Of a stretch of 64,000 bases of DNA, positions 8,309-16,656 are shown in pieces; within the stretch, counting starts at the first letter, position 1; every line of letters begins with the position of its first letter. The notes under the pieces are model-generated. The model saw nothing but the letters and a program-made list of their open reading frames with translations. It did not search any database and had not been told where the DNA came from. This stretch comes from a virus. The DNA is taken from positions 1 through 64,000 of the IMG/VR virus record IMGVR_UViG_3300027996_000014; one strand, 5' to 3'. The translations under genes and the position numbers were made by a program.

Positions 8309-9955
8309 TTATGATTGTATTTCTGTAATTGCTGCAATTATTTGTGCTTCTGTTACAGTTTGACCTAATGGATAATTACATCCAAAAGGTATAATAATTC
8401 CTCCAAATGTCGATACATCTAATCCATCAAATGTTGCAGGATAAGTTGTATTAGATACTGAAATAACTCTATCGTCTGTATAAGCTGTAATATTTATTTT
8501 AATACTAGCTTTAGTAGTTCCTGTACCTATTGAAGTATTTCCACTACCATCATCTAATGAAATAGTTTCTCCAGTTATATATCCTGTACCTGCAGTAGTT
8601 TGAGTTACTGATATGATTTTACTAGCATCTATAACAACTGTAAATATTTTACCTGCACCTCCACTTATATCAGAAGTTGTAGTAACTCCAGTATGAGTAC
8701 CATCTGTATATCCAAAACCTAAATCTATTATTTCAAAAGTTGTACTTCCTGTAGTATATTGTTGTTTATAATTTTGATGGTTAATAACTTCTTCTCCTGC
8801 ATCTACATTCATTATAGTAGTATGTAATGGAGAATTATAAGTAGCAGGTCCTCCAGAAGCAGAATCCATTGCATCTTTTAAACTACTCATTACTATTTTT
8901 CCACTTGTATATATTTGTATAATAGGTAAAAGGGTACTAAGTATTAAATCTCCTGCAACTGAACCTACTGGCGCAGCTTGAGAAAGAGTACCTTCAACTA
9001 GTCTTAATACTGTTTCCATATGTTCAACTCTATGATTGACAGTAGGTCTTAAATCAGTAGGCATGATAGGAGAATTACTTACTAAACTGCCAACACTAGA
9101 ATTTACAAAAAATCCTCCTTCAGTACCAGTGAATACTTGAGTATTAGCTTTTTGTACAGTAGGATAAACTGATTCATCTACAAGTAATACACTTGGTGCA
9201 GCTGAAGTAGCCATAGGAATTAAAACTCTTCCTTCTATATAAACATGTCTTCCAATTACTCTAATTTTAGGATGTAACCAATTAGTAAATGATGGAAAAC
9301 CATAACCTTTTGCAATAGTATAATCATTCATGTCTATCCATCCACTATCATAAAGATCTGTAGCATTTGTTCCATTAGTTCCATTAGTACCATTAACACC
9401 AGCTGCTCCATTATTTACAAAAGAAACTATACAAGGATCATTATTAGTAAATGATCCATTAGAAGCAACGTGTGTAAGTGTAACATCATATTGATCTCCT
9501 AAATCAGCATTAGCTGTAATTATTCCCATCCAAAATATATTTGAATCAGATTTTTTACTAATTCTTAATAATCCAAAATTTCCAGAATTAGTAAACCCTG
9601 CTAAAAAAGCATTAAAATTTGTAGCATCTGCATTTGTTTCATTAATAATTATACCAGTTACAGCAGAAAGAGTAGCATTATTAAATCTAAAATCTCCTGC
9701 TGCTGTAACAGGAGTGGGAGTAGTACCATTATCAAATAACCATTCACTAGAATATCCTCCATATACACCGTTTATACCATTTCCTAATACAAAGGTTTGA
9801 GTAGTAGCATTAGTATAAGTTATAGTATATGTATCAGTAGTATTAGCAGTTCCTTGAGGAGAACCTCCAGAATTACTAGTCCAAAGAATACTTACTATAC
9901 CATTACCATCTTCTCCGCTAAATAGAGTTAGTGTATCACAACATTCATTTCCCAT
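8309..9955 (-). CDS. Long tail fibre with short collagen-like segment
   Basis: 548 residues. The N-terminus (MGNECCDTLTLFSG) is cysteine-containing, the next 190 residues are beta-rich, and at about 193-206 there is a Gly-x-x run (GAAGVNGTNGTNGTN) that would form a short collagen-like triple helix. After the linker come DSGWIDMNDY and a receptor-type head. The C-terminus carries a glycine/aspartate-rich stretch with GYITGETISLDDGSG. A trimeric fibre is the natural interpretation. Confidence 0.65.
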   Translation of the reverse strand: MGNECCDTLTLFSGEDGNGIVSILWTSNSGGSPQGTANTTDTYTITYTNATTQTFVLGNGINGVYGGYSSEWLFDNGTTPTPVTAAGDFRFNNATLSAVTGIIINETNADATNFNAFLAGFTNSGNFGLLRISKKSDSNIFWMGIITANADLGDQYDVTLTHVASNGSFTNNDPCIVSFVNNGAAGVNGTNGTNGTNATDLYDSGWIDMNDYTIAKGYGFPSFTNWLHPKIRVIGRHVYIEGRVLIPMATSAAPSVLLVDESVYPTVQKANTQVFTGTEGGFFVNSSVGSLVSNSPIMPTDLRPTVNHRVEHMETVLRLVEGTLSQAAPVGSVAGDLILSTLLPIIQIYTSGKIVMSSLKDAMDSASGGPATYNSPLHTTIMNVDAGEEVINHQNYKQQYTTGSTTFEIIDLGFGYTDGTHTGVTTTSDISGGAGKIFTVVIDASKIISVTQTTAGTGYITGETISLDDGSGNTSIGTGTTKASIKINITAYTDDRVISVSNTTYPATFDGLDVSTFGGIIIPFGCNYPLGQTVTEAQIIAAITEIQS

Positions 9956-9968
9956 TGTTTCTTAATTT

Positions 9969-10583
9969 TTAACAGTCTCCACATCCACAATCGCATAAAT
10001 TATCACATATAGTTTTAGAAGTAGCAATTAATTCGTCTACTCTAGTTATATTTAAACATGAAAATGCTGATTGAATACCGTATAATAGTATTTCTAATTG
10101 ATTTATTTTATCTTTTATTTTTTCTAAAGTATTACTATCACACTCAGTAACAGATTTATTCTTTAGTTTTAGAATGCAATTTTTTAAAGTGCAAGTATTT
10201 AACATATACTGATCTTTATTAGTATATATGTTTGAGGCACTTGTTAATGTATACATTAATGAATACACACCATCTCCTATTGTCCATCCAGCTTGAGATA
10301 TAGCTAAAAATTCAGAAGGTAGGGGTGCCCCTGCTACTCCTGAATACACATCTATTACACCATTATATAATATAAAATTACTATATAAGGTAGTTTTACT
10401 ATAATCGTAAATTTCTAAATTTGCAGTTAATATTTCAGATGTATCAATATTACTTGCAACACTTCCACTATTAACCCACCCTTCAGGATTAGATGTAACG
10501 TTGTATGGTCCTGTTTGCTCATAAATATCAACTTTATCGCATTTATTAGAGATACATACTTTTATTTTTGGAACGAGAGCCAT
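9969..10583 (-). CDS. Conserved tail-region protein with Cys-rich C-terminus
   Basis: 204 residues: a beta-rich N-terminal domain (1-130), a helical hairpin (about 135-185, EKIKDKINQLEILLYGIQ) and a striking cysteine cluster at the C-terminus (CDNLCDCGCGDC) that may bind zinc or form disulfides. It is the first gene of the fibre operon, directly after a terminator and a promoter-like sequence. It shares its layout with the protein at 7662-8297. Proteins of this type recur in crAss-like tail clusters; the exact role is not known to me. Confidence 0.55.
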   Translation of the reverse strand: MALVPKIKVCISNKCDKVDIYEQTGPYNVTSNPEGWVNSGSVASNIDTSEILTANLEIYDYSKTTLYSNFILYNGVIDVYSGVAGAPLPSEFLAISQAGWTIGDGVYSLMYTLTSASNIYTNKDQYMLNTCTLKNCILKLKNKSVTECDSNTLEKIKDKINQLEILLYGIQSAFSCLNITRVDELIATSKTICDNLCDCGCGDC

Positions 10584-10606
10584 ACATTAAATTTTTAATT
10601 TCTATT

Positions 10607-10631
10607 CAAAAGTAGTAAATATTATTGACAA
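10607..10631 (-). promoter_or_regulatory. Probable promoter of the fibre/tail operon
   Basis: On the minus strand TACTTTTG (10614-10607) matches the Bacteroidetes -7 box TAnnTTTG. A TTG lies at 10631-10629, but the 14-base spacing is shorter than the usual 17-23, so the -33 element is weak. The position, between a terminator and the first fibre gene, supports the call. Confidence 0.5.
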
Positions 10632-10636
10632 TTAAT

Positions 10637-10681
10637 AAAAAAAGTAGCCCATCACTGACAGCAATGTTGTGACAGGCTACT
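10637..10681 (-). terminator. Rho-independent terminator after the 443-residue structural gene
   Basis: AGTAGCC (10643-10649) pairs with GGCTACT (10675-10681) and TCAC with GTGA inside. Read on the minus strand, the hairpin is followed by at least six T. It separates the head/connector genes from the fibre genes. Confidence 0.8.
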
Positions 10682-10718
10682 GAGTTTTCGAGAGAGAAAA
10701 CATTTTTTTTATAAACTT

Positions 10719-12050
10719 TTATGCATCAAAGTCTGCAGCAGTCAATCCCATTGCAACAACTAATGTTTCTGCAGTTGAACCTGAAGTTGCTAGAACACCA
10801 GCAGCATCTAAGTTTGTATAAAGAACTACATTTCCTTTAGCACCTGATTGTGATACAAGACCAGTAATAGTTTCTGTCCATGAAATATTCAAAGTAGAAT
10901 ATCTAGAAAGTGCAGCTGTTGCTCCACTTACTCCTGGAATCTTAACAGTTTGATCTCTCATTGTTGGTGGAACACCTATCATTCCGTTTTGACCTTCAAA
11001 TCCATAAGACATATACTCATCCATTGCAACTTGTTGCCATACTCCTGAACCATTTCTAGCTCCTTGGATAGTTGTAATTAAAGTAGCAGTATCTGAGAAA
11101 GATGCTGTGAAACGGTTTGAATAGTAATTTCTAAATGCGTTAACATCGAAATCAGCAACATTACCTGTAACTCTAACTCCACATTCAGCAAGTATAGATG
11201 CTGCTGCTAAAATTCTTCGAGCAGTTCCTATAGCTACTGTAGCAGTTGCTTCTTGAAAAGCGTAAGTTAAAGTAATTTTAGTTTTAGTAGTTGCAGTTCC
11301 TAATACTACTGATTTTATTTTGTAAATAGAACTAGTAGTTGCGGCTGCTACTTTAATCACATCTCCTGCAGCAAGAGCAATACCTCCACTAGTAAGGGTA
11401 GCTGTTACTCCTACTAAAGCTGATTCTACTACTCTGCTTCCTTTAGTAAATACTAAATTAGCAACTGCGCCTGCACCTGTAGCAGCTAGTGCTGCACCTG
11501 CTTCATCACAAAGAGCACTAAAAGTTAAATAGCGATTAGCTGGTTCATCTATCATATTTACAATACCATTTTCAACTAATCCTAAAGCTAACTCTTCTTG
11601 TGTAGCTGTTGCATCAGTTTTAAATTGTGCAAATAAACTAGCTGGTTGGCTTCTATTAGCTGCATCACTATCATTCTTTTGTAATTTAATAAAGTATGAA
11701 GTATCATTTGCAGATGGTAAAGAACCTGCTGTTCCATTATAACCAATAGTTGATATTTGTTGTACTGCAGGTAAATGCTTTTGAATAGAAGTAGCATAAG
11801 CTCCTTTGGTAATTACAGGTGATTTCATTAAAGGTGAACTTGTACCTTTGCCTTGTATTAGCATAAATTTATCAGTAGCTGATAAAGCTGTAAAAGCTGC
11901 TGCACTTAATCTTACTAATCCTTCGTTTACTAGAACTACTGCTCCATTTCCTAAATTAGCTGATGTCACCACTACACCTTCTGCTGGTAACGTTGTTACT
12001 GTTTCGTCATCTAACACTACAGAAAACACATTGTTTGCGGGTCTTAACAT
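10719..12050 (-). CDS. Virion structural protein, probably tail/head decoration
   Basis: 443 residues, unusually rich in A, T, S and V with few charged residues. The sequence suggests two beta-barrel-like insertions (about 190-280, with VFTKGSRVVESALVGV) inside a scaffold of alternating strands and helices. Its size, low complexity and position between connector genes and fibres, before a strong terminator, suggest an abundant virion component. Features such as FNPF-free helices and TIQGARNGSGVWQQVAMDEY recall sheath-like or tube-like proteins, but I cannot assign it to a named family. Codon and residue bias towards GCA/GCT Ala differs from its neighbours. Confidence 0.6.
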   Translation of the reverse strand: MLRPANNVFSVVLDDETVTTLPAEGVVVTSANLGNGAVVLVNEGLVRLSAAAFTALSATDKFMLIQGKGTSSPLMKSPVITKGAYATSIQKHLPAVQQISTIGYNGTAGSLPSANDTSYFIKLQKNDSDAANRSQPASLFAQFKTDATATQEELALGLVENGIVNMIDEPANRYLTFSALCDEAGAALAATGAGAVANLVFTKGSRVVESALVGVTATLTSGGIALAAGDVIKVAAATTSSIYKIKSVVLGTATTKTKITLTYAFQEATATVAIGTARRILAAASILAECGVRVTGNVADFDVNAFRNYYSNRFTASFSDTATLITTIQGARNGSGVWQQVAMDEYMSYGFEGQNGMIGVPPTMRDQTVKIPGVSGATAALSRYSTLNISWTETITGLVSQSGAKGNVVLYTNLDAAGVLATSGSTAETLVVAMGLTAADFDA

Positions 12051-12103
12051 TTTGTTTGTTTTAAATTATTATTTATTATTATTTATTTACTATTTACTAT
12101 TTA

Positions 12104-12847
12104 CTATTCTAAGTCTTTAAATGACTCAACGGTTACTAATTCTTGTTCTTTTACTCTTTCTAACATTAAACTAGTTGCAATATCTACAATTGCATTATGA
12201 GTAGAATCATCAAGTATAGAATTTCTCATATTTGATGGAGTTGTATTATCTACTGTAATTCCTCTAGGTTGTATAAGATAACTCATACCATATGAAGTTA
12301 TTCCAAAAGTTCCATCTGTAACTAACTGATGACGTTTTTGTGTTCTTCCTGATACCCATCCATCATTATATCTTGAATACACTAATCTCCATACTAATGC
12401 AGCTCCATAAGATTTAAAAAAAGGTTTTTTATATTTATTATTTTTTAATCTAGAAAACTCATCATGTGAAATTACACTTACGCTTGCTTCTATTGGTAAA
12501 TTATTACAATCTTCTTTATCAATAACAATATCTTCATTAATAGTATACATAAAATTTTTAGGTAAATCATAAAATATACCATTTGTTAAAACTCCAGCTT
12601 GATAAGTAGAAACATCAAGGGAAGAAATTCTTTTAATAAGTGCACTAAGCCCTTGATTTCTAACCTCTGTTTCTTCAAAACTTTCACTTTTACGGTTATT
12701 TTTTCCGTCAATAAATTTTTTTACATATAACATTTCAGCTTCAGTAAGAACACTAGATAATTCAAAATCTTCATATCCAGGTGAACCATAACTAGATGAT
12801 CTATCTAATTTAAGTTCTAATAATTGTCCCATACTGTTTCCGTCCAT
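12104..12847 (-). CDS. Putative head-tail connector / ring protein
   Basis: 247 residues. The first 90 residues are largely helical (LTEAEMLYVKKFIDGK) and the rest beta-rich, with YGAALVWRLVYSRYNDG and a C-terminal helix. It follows the capsid and the 317-residue gene in the conserved crAss-like late block, where collar or ring proteins lie. An internal ATG at 12832 gives an alternative start (MGQLLELK). The assignment to a ring protein is from gene order and general architecture, not a recognised motif. Confidence 0.5.
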   Translation of the reverse strand: MDGNSMGQLLELKLDRSSSYGSPGYEDFELSSVLTEAEMLYVKKFIDGKNNRKSESFEETEVRNQGLSALIKRISSLDVSTYQAGVLTNGIFYDLPKNFMYTINEDIVIDKEDCNNLPIEASVSVISHDEFSRLKNNKYKKPFFKSYGAALVWRLVYSRYNDGWVSGRTQKRHQLVTDGTFGITSYGMSYLIQPRGITVDNTTPSNMRNSILDDSTHNAIVDIATSLMLERVKEQELVTVESFKDLE

Positions 12848-12849
12848 TA

Positions 12850-13803
12850 TTATTTCTTTTTAAACATTTCTACTCGTGACTTAACTCTAGCTTTTACTTC
12901 TTGATTTTCTACATCAGCAAGATAATTAATAGTTGAATTAAGATCTCCTAGTTCAATGCCATTATCTGAAACATAACGATTCTTGTTCATTCTTTTAATA
13001 GCTCCTGCCTCAACTGCATCTTGGATAAATATCTTAGATGCATATGATGGATCATTAACTAATGCTAAAAATGTACTAGCGTTATTTTCTAATACGTTTA
13101 AAACTTCTCCTTTTAACCAATCATCATCATGTTTAATTGGAATTACTCTACCTAATGATTTAATAAAGTCAATCATTGTAGATTTACTTCTTGTAATTTC
13201 TGCGTATTTAATATATGCAGCTGACTGAATTTCAGCTTCTTCAAGTTTACGAGAAACAATTTTTCCTTCAGTTACAATCATAAATTCATATGTAGCTTTT
13301 AACTTACGGTCATCAAATGATGGTGCAATATGCATAGTATTAATTATTAAAATTTTATACTTTAACATATCCATTATCCTATTCAAGTTAAGAGTTAATC
13401 CTTTTTTAGTCAAAGTAACTCTTGCCTTTTTACTATTTTTCCAAAAGTTAGTATCATGTCCATTATAAGGATTCATGTCTTCACCTAATTCTTTTTCAAA
13501 GAACTCTTGTTCTGTCATTCCCGTAGGAAAATCTGCTATGTATTTTTCGATAAATACTCGTTTAGTATTATCTAAAATTACTTTTACTCCACCTCCATTT
13601 CTTTCGTTATTAAGAGGTACTTGAAAACTTCGTTTTACTTTATTATAAATAAAAGGATCTTTTTTCATTTCTTGACCTTTTACTAATAAAGTTTTCCATT
13701 TACCTGATGACTCAACAGGCTTAACATCTACAACTCTATCTTCTAAAAAACTACCATAAACAATAGTAGTTTTTTTCTTTTCTTTTATTACTGTGCTGTC
13801 CAT
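12850..13803 (-). CDS. Conserved structural protein downstream of capsid gene
   Basis: 317 residues, lysine-rich. The N-terminus is likely disordered (KEKKKTTIVYG), the middle has a globular alpha/beta domain (about 60-230) and the C-terminus is helical with repeated basic residues. It follows the major capsid gene after a stable UUCG hairpin and precedes the connector-like gene by 2 bases. This position in crAss-like genomes is taken by head or neck proteins. No catalytic motif is visible. Confidence 0.5.
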   Translation of the reverse strand: MDSTVIKEKKKTTIVYGSFLEDRVVDVKPVESSGKWKTLLVKGQEMKKDPFIYNKVKRSFQVPLNNERNGGGVKVILDNTKRVFIEKYIADFPTGMTEQEFFEKELGEDMNPYNGHDTNFWKNSKKARVTLTKKGLTLNLNRIMDMLKYKILIINTMHIAPSFDDRKLKATYEFMIVTEGKIVSRKLEEAEIQSAAYIKYAEITRSKSTMIDFIKSLGRVIPIKHDDDWLKGEVLNVLENNASTFLALVNDPSYASKIFIQDAVEAGAIKRMNKNRYVSDNGIELGDLNSTINYLADVENQEVKARVKSRVEMFKKK

Positions 13804-13838
13804 AATTTTTATTTATTTTTTCTCTCGTTTATTAATAA

Positions 13839-13862
13839 ATCCCCCTACCGAAGCAGGGGGAT
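13839..13862 (-). promoter_or_regulatory. Stable UUCG-tetraloop hairpin after the capsid gene
   Basis: On the minus-strand RNA AUCCCCCUGC pairs with GUAGGGGGAU around a UUCG loop. No long U-run follows, so it is not a classic full terminator. It more likely protects the 3' end of capsid mRNA or attenuates transcription, giving more capsid than downstream product. Confidence 0.7.
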
Positions 13863-13879
13863 ATTATATTTATATTTAT

Positions 13880-15388
13880 TTATCTTGCGACATTTAATCT
13901 TAAATCAACTACTTTAGTTGGATCTTCAATCATCATACCACCCCACTTTTGCAAGTGAACTTCATATCCATCAATAGCTGATGCTACTAATTTTGGTGCT
14001 TTTTTACCACCTGCTGAAAAAGGATCTCTCATTCCTGGGATATATGCCCAATTATAATCTGGAACACCTTTTGGCTTAACTCTATAAATTCCAGCATCAT
14101 CACCGTAATCAAGTGCTAAAATTCTATGTGACTCAGTTCCTCCTAATCCATCTGGATGACGTTGTGGAAAATATACATCATCATCAAAGAAATCAAGGAT
14201 TTCAACTACAATACGTACACCATTATACCATTCATAGATATTGTACTGAGGCTCCATTGCCATTTTAGTATTATTACCACCAATGTTTCCTGCTTTAGAA
14301 TTACCTGTTAAAAATTTATCAGATACAATAGTAATGTTATTACCACTTTTAGCTTGGATTTGCTTAGAGATTTCAATTGCTCCAAATTCACCTGTTAACA
14401 AGTGGATTGTACGCTTACCTCTTTCAATTTTACCAATACCCATATCTAATAGTAACTCAAGATGCCAATCTAAATCATATGAGTTATAATAGTGAACGTT
14501 TGATGGAGCAATTTGCTCAAAGAAACCTGCACCTGACTCAATAGCATATTTAGTCTTATCATCTTTGTTTAAATACTTATGATCAGATGTCCAGTTACGC
14601 TTACCATATACACACATACGAGCAAACATTTCTTCACACTGATGATGAGCAACCATATCTTGATAGTTGATCCATACTTTTTCTTCAACACCTTGATAGT
14701 TAAATCCAAACTCTAATGGTTCGTTTTTACCTTTATTAATAGTGTTACCTGCAACCTTGTACTCCATACGTAATGTAGAAGGACGGTTTTCCATTCTCCA
14801 AGGAGAAGTAAAATAAGGTTCAGCACCTTGGTAAGATAAAGTAGAAGGAGAAAGAGAATAAAATTTAGACCATCTTGTTCCAATAGCTAATTCCTCAGAA
14901 GGAACAGTCATAGTAGCGTCAGATGTAACTAACTCAACTTCATATTTATAACGAGAACCTGCATCCATTGATTTCTTAACAAGTAAATGATATGCATCAT
15001 TTTCTCCTTTAAGTACATTAGACTCTTCAAATAAAGGCTCATCGAAAATTAAGAAAAATCTTTCACCGTTTGCTCCAATGTTAGCTGGGAACGAAGCACC
15101 AGAAATAGTATCTCCTGAAATAGTTTCAGCATCTACTAAAGGTAGATTTTTATCATGTTGCCCTTGCAACATCCAGTTATAGAATCCGTTTTCTTGATCA
15201 ACTTCCTTTACAGGAAAACGATCAACAAATTCACGTAATTTACCTTGAAGATTAGTTTTGTAAATTTGTTTAATTACAGAACTAATAAGTTCAGGCTTTT
15301 GCATGTAAAGCGCATGAAAATGATTGTCTGTTACCAAACCATTATAATCTGTTGCTTCATACTTTTGTAAAGGAAGTAATTGTCCCAT
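13880..15388 (-). CDS. Major capsid protein (crAss-like, HK97 fold expected)
   Basis: 502 residues with the full-length plan of crAss-like major capsid proteins: N-terminal arm, a segment ending FYNWMLQGQHDKNLPLVDA, long P-loop-like strands and a C-terminal region with IEDPTKVVDLRLN. I recognise the protein from overall sequence character and from its place between a scaffold-like gene and neck genes. The following hairpin at 13839-13862 and an A-rich leader suggest high expression. It builds the icosahedral shell. Confidence 0.85.
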   Translation of the reverse strand: MGQLLPLQKYEATDYNGLVTDNHFHALYMQKPELISSVIKQIYKTNLQGKLREFVDRFPVKEVDQENGFYNWMLQGQHDKNLPLVDAETISGDTISGASFPANIGANGERFFLIFDEPLFEESNVLKGENDAYHLLVKKSMDAGSRYKYEVELVTSDATMTVPSEELAIGTRWSKFYSLSPSTLSYQGAEPYFTSPWRMENRPSTLRMEYKVAGNTINKGKNEPLEFGFNYQGVEEKVWINYQDMVAHHQCEEMFARMCVYGKRNWTSDHKYLNKDDKTKYAIESGAGFFEQIAPSNVHYYNSYDLDWHLELLLDMGIGKIERGKRTIHLLTGEFGAIEISKQIQAKSGNNITIVSDKFLTGNSKAGNIGGNNTKMAMEPQYNIYEWYNGVRIVVEILDFFDDDVYFPQRHPDGLGGTESHRILALDYGDDAGIYRVKPKGVPDYNWAYIPGMRDPFSAGGKKAPKLVASAIDGYEVHLQKWGGMMIEDPTKVVDLRLNVAR

Positions 15389-15417
15389 TTTTTGTTTTTG
15401 TTTATTTATTTAACAAT

Positions 15418-16566
15418 TTATTTATTTTTACTCGCATTCTCTAACATATCTAATATACTTTTAGTTCTTTCAGAACCTTCAGTAGCAGCTCTCCCAACTC
15501 CTCTTTCATTATTAGCAGCAATAACTTTATCCATTTCACTTACGGCTTTTGTCTTAGCTACATTTTTTAATTTACTAATATTAGGTTTAAATGTTCCTTC
15601 TTTAGTTGAATCAAATAATCCTATAGAATCATAATAATTAATAAGCATTTCAAATTCAGAAGGATTTTTCATTTGTTTATACATTAAACTAGTATAAGCT
15701 TTTCCATTATCATCTGTATATACAGTATTAGTAATATTATTTTTTAATTTTTCTTTTCCTATTTTATTAATACTAAGACCATCTACAAAAGAATCTTTTT
15801 CATCAATAGTATTTAATAATGTATTAAACATTTCTTGATTTCTTGCTTGCTCATTTTGTATATTAGCATTGTTTTGTGCTCTTGTATGTTCAACTTTATC
15901 AGTTAAATCTTGTTTTAAAACTGGAGCATATTTTAAAGCTTTGTCTTTAACATTACCTAAAGAAACTGCTTCTTGTACCGCTTCTATTGCATCGTTATCA
16001 GAAAAATTCTTTGACTTTAAATAGTCAAAGTATATATTTTGCTGAAGATTTGTATCTCCCGATATAGTATCTTCAGTCAATGTGTCAAAGAACTCTAATT
16101 GTTGTGCAGTTTGCACAGCGTTATCAGCGTTAGTAAAAGCATCTTCAATTTCTAAGAATCTTTTCTTAGCTCCTGAAAAACCACTTTTCCAATTTTTTTG
16201 TTTCTCTTCAATATTTGTATCAATTGTAGATGCCATTAATTTTTTAATGGTATCAGCAGAAGCATTTTTTAATAATTCAGTTAACTTTTCTTCGTCTTCT
16301 TCATTATTAATTACTCCGTCTTTCATTAAATCTTTAATGATTGCGGAATACATATTATTACTAACAGGCTCATTACTTGAAGAACTTTCTTCAACTTCCT
16401 TGTTTGTAACTGGCTCAATTGTCAAATTATTATTAAGTACACCGTTGTCTACTTCTTTGTTATCTTCTCCCTCACTTTCCTCATTAGAATTACCTGTTAA
16501 ATTGTTTTCAATTTCTTGAGGTGACAATATTGTAATTCCTTCAAATAAATTTTCTTTTTCACTCAT
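15418..16566 (-). CDS. Scaffold-like acidic protein upstream of capsid gene
   Basis: 382 residues. The first 110 residues are strongly acidic and low in complexity (NSNEESEGEDNKEVD); the remainder is predicted helical with many K/E/N residues and ends in SILDMLENASKNK. Location directly before the capsid gene and the acidic, helical make-up fit an internal scaffolding protein that guides capsid assembly. No protease motif is seen. Confidence 0.65.
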   Translation of the reverse strand: MSEKENLFEGITILSPQEIENNLTGNSNEESEGEDNKEVDNGVLNNNLTIEPVTNKEVEESSSSNEPVSNNMYSAIIKDLMKDGVINNEEDEEKLTELLKNASADTIKKLMASTIDTNIEEKQKNWKSGFSGAKKRFLEIEDAFTNADNAVQTAQQLEFFDTLTEDTISGDTNLQQNIYFDYLKSKNFSDNDAIEAVQEAVSLGNVKDKALKYAPVLKQDLTDKVEHTRAQNNANIQNEQARNQEMFNTLLNTIDEKDSFVDGLSINKIGKEKLKNNITNTVYTDDNGKAYTSLMYKQMKNPSEFEMLINYYDSIGLFDSTKEGTFKPNISKLKNVAKTKAVSEMDKVIAANNERGVGRAATEGSERTKSILDMLENASKNK

Positions 16567-16638
16567 GTTGCTGTCTTATTAATACAATATTAAAAATATT
16601 TTTATAAATTATTTAATTATCGTTTATTATAATTATCT

Positions 16639-16656
16639 ATAATGCTATAGCGTTAT
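16639..16656. repeat. Imperfect 18-bp palindrome at the portal stop codon
   Basis: ATAATGCTATAGCGTTAT is self-complementary except for one mismatched pair, and it contains GCTATAGC. It overlaps the portal stop codon and lacks a following T-run. It could be an RNA processing hairpin or a protein-binding site; no function can be assigned. Confidence 0.4.

Noticed and set aside
16082-16519. 145-codon plus-strand frame opposite the scaffold-like gene
   Set aside because: Its composition (Ser/Leu/Phe runs) is the antisense image of the acidic Glu/Asn/Lys coding sequence; no leader.
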